DNA of 64,000 nucleotides from Paenibacillus silvisoli (GTDB lineage: Bacteria; Bacillota; Bacilli; Paenibacillales; Paenibacillaceae), in NCBI RefSeq assembly GCF_030866765.1, contig NZ_CP133017.1, forward strand, positions 6,414,001 through 6,478,000. The letters are read 5' to 3'. Within the stretch, counting starts at the first letter, position 1. Each line of letters opens with the position of its first letter. Shown here piece by piece: positions 38,467-45,793 of the stretch. Position numbers and translations under genes: made by a program. Below the pieces are notes generated by a model. It searched no databases and was not told where the DNA came from. It saw only the letters and a program-made list of their open reading frames with translations.

Positions 38467-39588
38467 CTAGACGTAAACCACCGCGTGGCCGGCGGCTTTG
38501 GACAAGCGGTTCATGAGCGCGTGGCCGATGCCCTCCTCGGGGCAGGTCTCGGCCCAAATGCGCTGCACGCCGCGGCGGTCAAACTCGCGCAGCGCGTGGT
38601 ACAGCCCCTGCGCAGCCGATTCCAGCTGCGCCAGGCTGCCGACGGCGAGCACGCAGTCGGCGTCGTACCTGGCGGCGTGCTCGGCGAACGCGAGCACGCC
38701 GGTTCGTTCGCCGCGCGCTTGCGCAGCGCGAACCTCCGCCGCGATGTAGGCGGAGACAGCGCCAAGCTCGCCCTTGACGAGGCGCATCTCGCCCTGCGGG
38801 GCATAATGCGCGTATTTCATGCCGGGCGAGCGCGGCGTTTGTACTTCCGCGGCTGCAGACTCGGCCTCGGCAGCCGTTGCCGTGCCGCCGGCTCCCGGCG
38901 CGGCGACGGCGTCGTACTCGACGCGCGCAGCGATCTCGCGCAGCCCTTCGGCCGTTACGCCGCCCGGCCGCAGGATGCGCACCGTATCGCCGTCAACCTC
39001 GACGACGGTCGACTCCAGCCCTACCCCAGCGGCGCCGCCGTCGACGATGCCGTCGATGAGACCGCTCAGGTCGTCGCGCACATGCGACGCGAGCGTCGGG
39101 CTCGGACGGCCGGAGCGATTCGCGCTCGGCGCCGCCAGCGGGCAGCCCGATGCCGCGATCAGCCGCAGCGCGACCGGATGCGCCGGCATCCGCACGGCTA
39201 CCGTGGCAAGCCCGGCGGTCACGCGCGGCGATACCGCGCCCGGCTTCACCGGGAGCACAATCGTCAGCGGGCCCGGCCAGAAGCGGTCCATCAGCTGCGC
39301 GGCCAGCGCGGCGGAAGCCCCTTCAAGCGGAGCCGTCAGCTCCGCCAGCTGTGCCCGGTCGGAAATATGCACGATCAGCGGGTTGTCGGACGGGCGCCCT
39401 TTTGCCTCGAAAATCCGTTCTACCGCTTCCGTGCGCCTCGCATCAGCCCCAAGTCCGTACACCGTTTCCGTCGGAAACGCCACGGTACCGCCTGCCTGCA
39501 GCAGCGCCGCGGCTTCGAAGAGCCCGCTCTCCTGCGGATGTTCGCTGTCAACTTCCCACAGCTTTGTTTTGCTAAGATGAATGGTCAC
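38467..39588 (-). CDS. ywlC: L-threonylcarbamoyladenylate synthase (Sua5/YwlC)
   Basis: 373 aa from the GTG at 39588 (GGGGAT ribosome binding site). An ATG at 39624 is in frame but lies inside a TATAAT box. It makes threonylcarbamoyl-AMP from threonine, bicarbonate and ATP for the t6A37 modification of ANN-decoding tRNAs. The YrdC domain (about 20-210) has 'GGTVAFPTETVYGLGADA', 'RPSDNPLIVHI', 'FWPGPLTIVLP' and 'PSANRSGRPSPT'. A linker rich in Ala/Glu (about 235-255) leads to the Sua5 domain with 'PRSPGMKYAHYAPQGEM'. Position between spoIIR and mntP matches B. subtilis ywlC. Confidence 0.93.
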   Translation of the reverse strand: MTIHLSKTKLWEVDSEHPQESGLFEAAALLQAGGTVAFPTETVYGLGADARRTEAVERIFEAKGRPSDNPLIVHISDRAQLAELTAPLEGASAALAAQLMDRFWPGPLTIVLPVKPGAVSPRVTAGLATVAVRMPAHPVALRLIAASGCPLAAPSANRSGRPSPTLASHVRDDLSGLIDGIVDGGAAGVGLESTVVEVDGDTVRILRPGGVTAEGLREIAARVEYDAVAAPGAGGTATAAEAESAAAEVQTPRSPGMKYAHYAPQGEMRLVKGELGAVSAYIAAEVRAAQARGERTGVLAFAEHAARYDADCVLAVGSLAQLESAAQGLYHALREFDRRGVQRIWAETCPEEGIGHALMNRLSKAAGHAVVYV

Positions 39589-39622
39589 GATCGTATCCCC
39601 AGCTTCTGCTTTGTTTTGCCCC

Positions 39623-39630
39623 ATTATACC
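39623..39630 (-). promoter_or_regulatory. Extended -10 promoter element of ywlC
   Basis: TGGTATAAT on the minus strand with a TATAAT core at 39623-39628. No clear -35. Its position over the upstream ATG is why the downstream GTG was chosen as ywlC start. Confidence 0.5.
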
Positions 39631-39650
39631 ACATGGCGGGAATTGTATAG

Positions 39651-39686
39651 AAAGAGACTCCCCCGCATCCGCTGCGGGAGAGCCTC
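39651..39686 (-). terminator. Terminator of spoIIR
   Basis: GAGGCTC-CCCGC pairs with GCGGG-GAGTCTC (small mismatches), followed by TTTCT, 14 bp past the spoIIR stop. Confidence 0.8.
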
Positions 39687-39699
39687 GTTATTGGATCGA

Positions 39700-40431
39700 T
39701 TAGCTGAACAGTCCGTGGAAGAAGCTAATGATCGACTTCAGCAAATCCCACAGAAAAAATCTCACTTCCGGCTGCTTAACAGGAACCTCTTGCGCCGCGC
39801 CTTGATCGTCGCTGCCTTTGTCATTGGCTGGAGCGTCCGCGTTCGCTTTGGACACCTGCGTATCGTCAGCTGCTGCAGCGCTTGCCGTAGCCGCTACCGT
39901 AGCCGGAGCCGAAGATTCTCCGCTTACCGCGTCAACGAAGCAGAGAGGAGGAAACAGCACGCACCACCAGTTTTGACCGGCACCGGCACCGAGTGTAATG
40001 CGAAGCGCTTCATAGTTGCCTGCCGGGTACACTTGCGTTCCGTATATTTTAGTTGGAAACGGCACGATGCCGAGTTCCGCTTTGAATCCATAGTTAAAAC
40101 CGCGCTCGCCGAGCTTGGACGCTATAATCGATTCGATTTCGCCCATATGGCCGCGAATCGTGAGGCGCGCCTCTTCGATCGTTTGCGGACCTGTTACCCA
40201 GCCGTTCATTTCGGCTACGATCGCATCGCGAATATAGCGTTTTACCGCTTGGTCAGCCGTACTATCGGAATTAGCCAAAATACGCAGACGGATCGACTCC
40301 GTAGGAATGCTGCCACCCGCGATAGCCGCGTCGGCGCGTTGACTCTCCCAGCTCATCAGCAGGACAGCCGCGATCAGAAGAACATAACCGTAAATCGGAC
40401 GATAAGGAAAACGGGAATAAGTGCGAATCAT
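39700..40431 (-). CDS. spoIIR: Stage II sporulation protein R
   Basis: 243 aa. Signal-anchor at about 14-35, then the SpoIIR core: 'PTESIRLRILANSDSTADQA', 'VKRYIRDAIVAEM', 'GFNYGFKAELGIVPFPTKIY' and 'GQNWWCVLFPPLCFVD'. SpoIIR is exported from the forespore and triggers SpoIIGA processing of pro-sigma-E in the mother cell. The tail after about 175 is Ala/Asp/Lys-rich, then a hydrophobic end 'FFLWDLLKSIISFFHGLFS'. A sigma-F type promoter lies 66 bp upstream, as expected for a forespore gene. Confidence 0.95.
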   Translation of the reverse strand: MIRTYSRFPYRPIYGYVLLIAAVLLMSWESQRADAAIAGGSIPTESIRLRILANSDSTADQAVKRYIRDAIVAEMNGWVTGPQTIEEARLTIRGHMGEIESIIASKLGERGFNYGFKAELGIVPFPTKIYGTQVYPAGNYEALRITLGAGAGQNWWCVLFPPLCFVDAVSGESSAPATVAATASAAAADDTQVSKANADAPANDKGSDDQGAAQEVPVKQPEVRFFLWDLLKSIISFFHGLFS

Positions 40432-40496
40432 AACGACAAGCTCCTTTGTGGCACCCGTCGGTGCGGCGGCTTGCGTTCCGGAACGATCTTAGTCCC

Positions 40497-40525
40497 ATTA
40501 TGTCCCTATCAGGGGCTCTCTAAAC
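40497..40525 (-). promoter_or_regulatory. Sigma-F type promoter of spoIIR
   Basis: Minus strand: GTTTA (40521-40525), exactly 15 bp, then GGACATAATG starting at 40505. This fits the published sigma-F pattern GYWTA / GGNNANAHTR. The predicted leader is about 60 nt. Confidence 0.8.
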
Positions 40526-40580
40526 CTAGCGAGTCTCGTAAAAGTTTCGTAGGGAGTCGGTAATAGAAGGCGAAAATAGC

Positions 40581-40763
40581 TAACGAACTCAGCAGCGCTT
40601 ATTCGGCCGAAATAGCCGTTCTGAACGAGCTAACGAACCTCAGAAGCGTTATTTGCCCTGCAACTGGCTCATTTGAACCGTTTTTGGCAAAATAACGCCG
40701 CTGGAGTTCGTTAGAATCAAAACTCGGCCTTTTTCCGCCAAATAAGCGCTATAGGATTCGTTA
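40581..40763. repeat. ~182-bp four-unit palindromic intergenic element, copy B
   Basis: Direct units at 40581-40605 and 40631-40655 (start TAACGAAC), inverted units at about 40689-40713 and 40739-40763 (end TTCGTTA). There is a 50-bp step in each pair. It occupies the middle of the 389-bp gap between prmC and spoIIR. The rest of that gap holds the spoIIR promoter and no gene. Confidence 0.9.
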
Positions 40764-40820
40764 CGCGCAAAAAGGCACCCTTCTCCAAAGGATGCCTACT
40801 ACCCGCGAATCCGAATCCGG

Positions 40821-41942
40821 CTATTCGACCGCCAGCACGTGCCGGCCGATTCCCGCATAATCGTCGATGATGCGCACCTCGCGCCAAGCGCCGATGCCGC
40901 GAAGCAGCTCGGCCACCGCCTCGGCTTGGCCCATGCCGAGCTCAAAGCCGACGATGCGCGGCATGGCGGACAGCTGCGCGAGCTGCTCGGCCATGCGCCG
41001 ATACGGCGTCAGGCCGTCATCGCCGCCGTCGAGCGCGAGGCGCGGCTCATGGTCGCGCACCTCCGGCTGCAGGCCGGCAATGTCACCCGCCGGAATGTAC
41101 GGCGGGTTCGAGACCAGCACGTCGATGCGCAGGCCGGCCACTCCCCCGGCCGCGCCATCGACACCCCCGGGCCGCGGCTGCGCGAACGGCCCGAGCAGGT
41201 CGCCCTGCACGAACGTCATGCGCGCCGCCGCGCCATGGCGCGCCGCGTTCGTGCGGGCGACCGCCAGCGCGTCCGGCGACAGATCGGACGCGCAAATCCG
41301 CCATCGCGGACGCAGCGCAGCCAGCGTCACGCCGATGGCCCCGCTGCCGGTGCCGACATCGACAACCGTCGGCACCACGCGCTCACGCGCGCCGCCCGGC
41401 TCGCTCTCGCCACCAGCGGCATCTCGCTTCACTTGCTCCGCTACGCCTTCGCCATCGGCACTCGCCACCTGCCCCGCTACGCTTCCACTCGCCTTGCCTA
41501 TCGTTCCACCGGCTCCGCTTTCCGCCTCACCGGCCACCGCCCCCGCTCCACGCGGCTCACCATCCCCAGCCGCCTCCGGCCACAGCCGATCCGCCGCTTC
41601 CAGCACGGCCTCGACGAGCAGCTCCGTCTCCGGCCGCGGGATCAGCACCGCCGGCGTCACCGTGTACGGCAAGCCGTAGAACCACTGCTCGCCGATCAAA
41701 TACTGCGCCGGCTCGCCTGCCGCCTTGCGGGCGAGCAGCGCTTCCCACTGCTCCGCATGCTGCTGCGGAAAAGGATCGCGCCAATCGCGAAGCAGCGCCG
41801 CCCGCTCCAGCCCAAGCACATGCAGCAGCAGCAGCTCCGCGTTGCTGCGCGGCTCGCTCACGCCAAGCACCTCCAGCATCGCGGTCGCGCGAACGCAAGC
41901 TTCCCCAATCGTAAGCCCTTTTGCTAAACGCTGCTCATCCAC
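40821..41942 (-). CDS. prmC: Peptide chain release factor N5-glutamine methyltransferase, with insertion
   Basis: 373 aa against the usual 280-290. It methylates the Gln of the GGQ motif in release factors; prfA is encoded just upstream. The N-terminal helical domain (1-120) has 'GEPAQYLIGEQWFYGL' and 'LIPRPETELLVE'. The SAM site 'VVDVGTGSGAIGVTLAAL' starts near 193, and the catalytic 'VSNPPYIP' is at 277-284. Between them (about 123-189) lies a Gly/Ala/Glu-rich low-complexity stretch not found in typical PrmC. A shorter Gly-rich insertion is at about 256-270. Both lie between motifs, so activity is probably kept. Confidence 0.93.
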   Translation of the reverse strand: MDEQRLAKGLTIGEACVRATAMLEVLGVSEPRSNAELLLLHVLGLERAALLRDWRDPFPQQHAEQWEALLARKAAGEPAQYLIGEQWFYGLPYTVTPAVLIPRPETELLVEAVLEAADRLWPEAAGDGEPRGAGAVAGEAESGAGGTIGKASGSVAGQVASADGEGVAEQVKRDAAGGESEPGGARERVVPTVVDVGTGSGAIGVTLAALRPRWRICASDLSPDALAVARTNAARHGAAARMTFVQGDLLGPFAQPRPGGVDGAAGGVAGLRIDVLVSNPPYIPAGDIAGLQPEVRDHEPRLALDGGDDGLTPYRRMAEQLAQLSAMPRIVGFELGMGQAEAVAELLRGIGAWREVRIIDDYAGIGRHVLAVE

Positions 41943-41970
41943 AAGTCAGCCCTCCTTTACTCGCTTCAGT

Positions 41971-42036
41971 AATGTTGTACTTTCATTTTCGTCGTTCTTC
42001 CAGCTTCGTTGTACTTACATCTTCGTCGTTCTTACC
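41971..42036. repeat. Two-copy 33-bp tandem repeat upstream of prmC
   Basis: Two imperfect copies of a unit beginning GTTGTACTT and containing TTCGTCGTTCTT, directly between the prfA terminator and the prmC start. No function is evident. Confidence 0.6.
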
Positions 42037-42052
42037 GCTCCATAACCATCAC

Positions 42053-42080
42053 AAAAAAGGAGCAGCCGAAGCCGCTCCCG
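42053..42080 (-). terminator. Terminator of prfA
   Basis: GGGAGCGGC-TTCG-GCTGCTCC hairpin followed by TTTTTT on the minus strand, 12 bp after the prfA stop. Confidence 0.88.
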
Positions 42081-42091
42081 TCACCCTGCAA

Positions 42092-43171
42092 TTAAGCTAA
42101 ATTTTCGCGTTCCATCAGTTCCGTCTGCGCGGTCAATGTAAGCGCGTTGATGATTTCTTCCATATCGCCGTTCAGCACGGAATCCAGCTTGTGCAGCGTC
42201 AAACCGATCCGATGGTCCGTTACCCGGCTTTGGGGGTAGTTGTACGTCCGAATCCGCTCGGAGCGGTCGCCCGTACCGACCTTGCTCTTCCGCTCGCCGG
42301 CATACTTCGCCTCTTCCTCTTGACGGCGGATATCCGAAATCCGCGCGCGCAATACTTGAAGGGCTTTCGCTTTGTTTTCGTTCTGCGATTTGCCGTCTTG
42401 GCACTGCGCCATGATGCCCGTCGGAACGTGAAGCACGCGTACCGCGGACTTCGTCGTATTAACGGACTGGCCGCCAGCTCCGCTGGAGCAGAACGTATCG
42501 ATCCGGATGTCCTTATCGAGGATTTCGACCTCGACCTCTTCAACCTCCGGCATAACCGCAACGGTCGACGTCGACGTATGAATACGGCCGCCCGACTCCG
42601 TTACCGGAATCCGCTGTACGCGGTGCGCGCCGCTCTCGTACTTCAGCTTGCTGTACGCGCCTTTGCCCGTCACCATAAAGATAACCTCTTTGAAGCCGCC
42701 AAGATCGCTCTCGCTCGCTTCCATCAGCTCTACGCGCCAGCCTTGCGTGTCCGCAAACTTCGTGTACATGCGGTACAAATCCGACGCGAACAGCGCCGCT
42801 TCGTCGCCGCCAGCCGCGCCGCGGATCTCGACGATAACGTTTTTGTCGTCGTTCGGGTCCTTCGGCAGCAGAAGCACTTGAATTTCGGCTTCCAGCTCGG
42901 TTTTGCGCGCGCTCAGCTCATCGATTTCCATTTTCACCATTTCGCGCATTTCATCGTCAAGCTTCTCGTTCTGCATCACTTTCGCATCGTCAAGCTGCTC
43001 GGATACTTGCTTATATTCCGTATAGGCCGCGTAAGGAGCCTGCAAGTCCGACTGCTCCTTGGAGTAGTCGCGCAGCTTCTTCGGATCGCTCGCCACATCC
43101 GGATCGCAAAGCAGCTCGCTCAATTTCTCATACCGGTCAGCGAGTGCCTGTAAACGGTCCAACACTGTCAT
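42092..43171 (-). CDS. prfA: Peptide chain release factor 1
   Basis: 359 aa, standard RF1 length. It reads UAA and UAG in the ribosomal A site and triggers peptide release. The GGQ catalytic motif is in '[19 protein letters not shown]', about residue 230. The codon-recognition tripeptide region lies in the central domain ('[17 protein letters not shown]'). '[20 protein letters not shown]' is conserved after the GGQ. PrmC, which methylates this Gln, is encoded downstream, although a terminator separates the two genes. Confidence 0.97.
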   Translation of the reverse strand: MTVLDRLQALADRYEKLSELLCDPDVASDPKKLRDYSKEQSDLQAPYAAYTEYKQVSEQLDDAKVMQNEKLDDEMREMVKMEIDELSARKTELEAEIQVLLLPKDPNDDKNVIVEIRGAAGGDEAALFASDLYRMYTKFADTQGWRVELMEASESDLGGFKEVIFMVTGKGAYSKLKYESGAHRVQRIPVTESGGRIHTSTSTVAVMPEVEEVEVEILDKDIRIDTFCSSGAGGQSVNTTKSAVRVLHVPTGIMAQCQDGKSQNENKAKALQVLRARISDIRRQEEEAKYAGERKSKVGTGDRSERIRTYNYPQSRVTDHRIGLTLHKLDSVLNGDMEEIINALTLTAQTELMERENLA

Positions 43172-43212
43172 TCACCTCTATTGTTAGAATAATTCCAATT
43201 GGTCGTTCCTTT

Positions 43213-43221
43213 AGTATAACA
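43213..43221 (-). promoter_or_regulatory. Candidate extended -10 promoter of prfA
   Basis: TGTTATACT on the minus strand (TATACT at 43213-43218), about 42 bp before the prfA ATG. The -35 is weak. Confidence 0.45.
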
Positions 43222-43309
43222 TAACGCACGCTAATCCATAAACGTGACAATTCTGGATGAATTGCCGCCTTTCGCGGGCTGAGCAGTCTCCCGTCCGGCC
43301 ATGCACAGC

Positions 43310-43333
43310 AAAAGGACCCGAGCAATCGGGTCC
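43310..43333 (-). terminator. Terminator of ychF
   Basis: GGACCCGA pairs with TCGGGTCC around a 4-nt loop, followed by TTTT on the minus strand, 11 bp after the ychF stop. Confidence 0.8.
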
Positions 43334-43343
43334 CTATCTCCTG

Positions 43344-44444
43344 CTACACGTTGAAACGGAAATGCATGACGTCGCCGTCCTGCACCACGTACTCTTTGCC
43401 CTCCAGGCGAAGCTGTCCTCTTTCTTTAGCCGCGTTCATCGAGCCCGCCGCCATCAGATCCTCGTAGGACACCACTTCCGCACGGATAAAGCCGCGTTCA
43501 AAATCGGTGTGAATGACGCCGGCCGCTTGCGGCGCCTTCATGCCTTTGCGGATCGTCCAAGCGCGAACTTCCTGCACGCCGGCCGTGAAGTACGTGTACA
43601 AGCCAAGCAGCTTGTAGGCTGCACGGATCAAACGGTTCAAGCCGGATTCCGTCAAGCCCAGCTCTTCAAGGAACATCTCCTTGTCCTCGCCTTCCAGCTC
43701 GGCGATTTCGGATTCCACCTTCGCGCTGATCGGCACAACCTCCGCGCCTTCGGCTTTGGCAAATTCGCGAACCAGCTCCACGTAGCTGTTGCCGTCGGAG
43801 TTTGCCGCTTCGCCTTCGCTTACGTTCGCCGCATACAGAACCGGCTTCATCGTCAGCAGGTGCAGATCGCGAACGATCGCCTTCTCCTCGTCGGAGAGTT
43901 CGAGGCTGCGCGCCGGCTGATCGTTATACAGCGCTTCTTTGATACGCTCCAGCGTTTCCACCTCAAGGGCAACCTTTTTGTCGCCGCCTTTCAGGTTTTT
44001 GCGGGAACGCTCGATTTTACGGTCAACGGAATCGATATCCGCGAGGATCAGCTCGAGATTAATCGTGTTGATGTCGCCGATCGGATCGACCTTGCCTGAA
44101 ACGTGCGTAATGTTGTCGTCTTGGAAGCAGCGAACGACGTGGACGATCGCGTCAACTTCGCGAATGTGCGCAAGAAACTTGTTGCCAAGGCCTTCGCCTT
44201 TGCTCGCGCCTTTTACGATCCCGGCGATATCGATGAACTCGAACGCGGTCGGAACCGTCTTGTTCGGCACGACCAGCTCCGTCAATTTATCCAGACGCTC
44301 ATCCGGCACTTCCACGACGCCGACGTTCGGGTCGATCGTGCAGAACGGATAGTTCGCGGATTCCGCGCCCGCTTGCGTAATTGCATTAAATAAAGTCGAT
44401 TTGCCCACGTTCGGCAAGCCGACGATGCCAGCTTTCAAAGCCAT
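43344..44444 (-). CDS. ychF: Redox-regulated ribosome-binding ATPase YchF
   Basis: 366 aa. Obg-family P-loop protein with ATP preference. G1 is '[20 protein letters not shown]' (8-27), switch and G3 is '[19 protein letters not shown]', and a coiled-coil insertion lies around 130-200. The C-terminal TGS domain ('[20 protein letters not shown]') occupies about 280-366. It binds ribosomes and modulates stress responses. It is a housekeeping gene transcribed alone, with terminators on its 3' side. Confidence 0.96.
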   Translation of the reverse strand: MALKAGIVGLPNVGKSTLFNAITQAGAESANYPFCTIDPNVGVVEVPDERLDKLTELVVPNKTVPTAFEFIDIAGIVKGASKGEGLGNKFLAHIREVDAIVHVVRCFQDDNITHVSGKVDPIGDINTINLELILADIDSVDRKIERSRKNLKGGDKKVALEVETLERIKEALYNDQPARSLELSDEEKAIVRDLHLLTMKPVLYAANVSEGEAANSDGNSYVELVREFAKAEGAEVVPISAKVESEIAELEGEDKEMFLEELGLTESGLNRLIRAAYKLLGLYTYFTAGVQEVRAWTIRKGMKAPQAAGVIHTDFERGFIRAEVVSYEDLMAAGSMNAAKERGQLRLEGKEYVVQDGDVMHFRFNV

Positions 44445-44596
44445 TTATGAAGACACCCCTGTTTCCGTAATAAACAATCTCAAAACATTATACATGAAGG
44501 GTCGGAAATAAAAAAGCAAGATCCGCCCGATATGAATGTAAAAGCTGCCAACAACTTCCGGCACAGCGGCTGAGCGCCCTCCATTCCGGCCATCCT

Positions 44597-44626
44597 GCAT
44601 GCCACCCCCCGTTTCCGAACATACTA
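44597..44626 (+). promoter_or_regulatory. Sigma-G type promoter of a small gene
   Basis: GCATG (44597-44601), exactly 18 bp, CATACTA (44620-44626). This matches the published sigma-G pattern GHATR / CATNHTA at every position. It ends 33 bp before the ATG of the 48-codon gene. Confidence 0.75.
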
Positions 44627-44659
44627 CATCACGACCATCCCTACGGAGGTGAACCCGGC

Positions 44660-44806
44660 ATGGAGAACCAAACCCATAAAGGCAACTACAAAGGCACGAC
44701 CAAGATGCACGCGAAAAATCAGGACATGGCCTTCGTTAACGATACGATCGAGGACGCCAAATCCGTCACCAACTTCAGCAACGTGAAGAAGGAAACGGAC
44801 AAGTAA
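44660..44806 (+). CDS. Small hydrophilic protein, probable forespore-expressed (spore) protein
   Basis: 48 aa, beginning MENQTHKGNYKG and ending KKETDK. It has a near-ideal ribosome binding site (CGGAGGTGA, 9 bp before ATG). The composition is very hydrophilic (Lys, Asn, Asp, Thr), with no Cys or Trp and no membrane helix. A sigma-G type promoter lies directly upstream. Those features resemble the minor small acid-soluble spore proteins of bacilli, but I do not recognise a specific Ssp family. The gene is on the plus strand between ychF and a MerR regulator, both minus, and has its own downstream hairpins. The coding call is fairly firm; the spore role is inference from promoter and composition. 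Confidence 0.72.
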   Translation: MENQTHKGNYKGTTKMHAKNQDMAFVNDTIEDAKSVTNFSNVKKETDK

Positions 44807-44822
44807 TCGGTGCGTGCCCGGG

Positions 44823-44848
44823 TCTAACGGATACCCATGTCCGTTAGA
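44823..44848. other. Perfect 9-bp inverted repeat downstream of the small gene
   Basis: TCTAACGGA and TCCGTTAGA separated by 8 bp, 16 bp past the small gene's stop. No T-run follows, so it is either an mRNA-stabilising hairpin or a protein site rather than a terminator. Confidence 0.55.
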
Positions 44849-44884
44849 CGCCGTAGGCATGCTTACGAGCTCTCCCTCTCCCTC

Positions 44885-44938
44885 AAAAAAGGGTGCCCGC
44901 AAAAGTCCCAAACGGACCTCGCGGACACCCTCTTTTTC
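44885..44938. terminator. Bidirectional terminator between the small gene and the MerR regulator
   Basis: GGGTG-CCGC pairs with GCGG-CACCC (one mismatch) with an A-run on the left and a T-run on the right. It can end both convergent transcripts. Confidence 0.75.
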
Positions 44939-44942
44939 TTGC

Positions 44943-45710
44943 CTACGGCTTGCTTACGCCGGTGTAAATATGAATCGCATCCCGCAAAAATTCGGCAGAG
45001 CCCGGCTGATCCGTATCATAGTACGCCGTGAACCGCTCGTCATCGACGTACATTTGCGACAAATTCGCATGGGCTTCCTTGCTGTACTCGCTCCAGTAAA
45101 AGGACAGCCACTGACGGTGCAAATCCGCCGTCTTCTGCGCGAGCTCGCCCGCCGGGTCGCCCTGCTTGAACGCCTCCGCGAGCGTCTCCTTGATCTCCTC
45201 TGCCAAGCGGGTCACCCGTTCGTGCTGCTCCTGCGTCATATTTTTAAGCTTGGCATTCGACTTGTTCACCGTATCGTCGCCGTACTTCCCGCGAATTTCT
45301 TTGCCGTACTTCTGTTCGTTCTCGTCAATCAGGCGCTGCTTAAAGCCTTCGAACTTCGCTTTATCGCTCATCGTCGTTCCTCCTTCGGCCGACGCGATCG
45401 TTTGCTCCACGTTCGCGATCAGCATATCGAGCTGGTTTCGTTTGTCGAGGAGCTGTTCCCGATGCTGCTTCAGCGCCGCGTGACCGTCGAAGGACGGATC
45501 GTTCATAATCGCGCCGATGTTCTCCAGGCTGACGCCAAGCTCCCTGTAAAATAAAATCTGCTGCAGCCTGTCGACCTCCGCCTGACCGTAAATGCGATAC
45601 CCCGAGGAGTTCGTTCTTGCCGGCTTAAGAAGACCTACCTCGTCGTAATACCGCAATGTCCTTGTGCTGATTCCCGCGAGCCTGCCCAGCTTCTGCACGG
45701 TATATTCCAC
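44943..45710 (-). CDS. MerR-family regulator with TipAS antibiotic-recognition domain
   Basis: 255 aa from the GTG at 45710, preceded by GGGAGGTGA; the frame is open to 45734. The N-terminal winged helix 'VQKLGRLAGISTRTLRYYDE' and 'SGYRIYGQAEVDRLQQILFY' is classic MerR. A coiled-coil dimerisation helix (about 80-110) leads to a TipAS-like globin-fold domain (about 125-250) with 'RGKYGDDTVNKSNAKLKNMT', 'PAGELAQKTADLHRQWLSFY' and the closing 'FLRDAIHIY'. Such proteins (TipAL, Mta) bind drugs and activate efflux genes and their own promoter. The upstream promoter has the expected 19-bp spacer with a dyad. Confidence 0.92.
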   Translation of the reverse strand: MEYTVQKLGRLAGISTRTLRYYDEVGLLKPARTNSSGYRIYGQAEVDRLQQILFYRELGVSLENIGAIMNDPSFDGHAALKQHREQLLDKRNQLDMLIANVEQTIASAEGGTTMSDKAKFEGFKQRLIDENEQKYGKEIRGKYGDDTVNKSNAKLKNMTQEQHERVTRLAEEIKETLAEAFKQGDPAGELAQKTADLHRQWLSFYWSEYSKEAHANLSQMYVDDERFTAYYDTDQPGSAEFLRDAIHIYTGVSKP

Positions 45711-45732
45711 AGCTTCACCTCCCGACAACCTC

Positions 45733-45763
45733 ACTCTACACCTTTACGCAACGTGAAGGTCAA
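45733..45763 (-). promoter_or_regulatory. MerR-type promoter with 19-bp spacer and dyad operator
   Basis: Minus strand: TTGACC (45758-45763), 19-bp spacer, TAGAGT (45733-45738). The spacer is filled by the dyad ACCTTCACG-TTG-CGTAAAGGT (45740-45760, one mismatch). Over-long spacers with a central dyad are the mark of MerR-activated promoters. Autoregulation is likely. Confidence 0.82.
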
Positions 45764-45793
45764 ACGTATTTTCCGCCTAATTTCCGATCCATC

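Noticed and set aside
38485-40563. 692-codon open frame on the plus strand across ywlC and spoIIR
   Set aside because: It is antisense to two well-identified genes, in G+C-rich DNA where stop codons are rare. It has no family match by eye and runs through a terminator.
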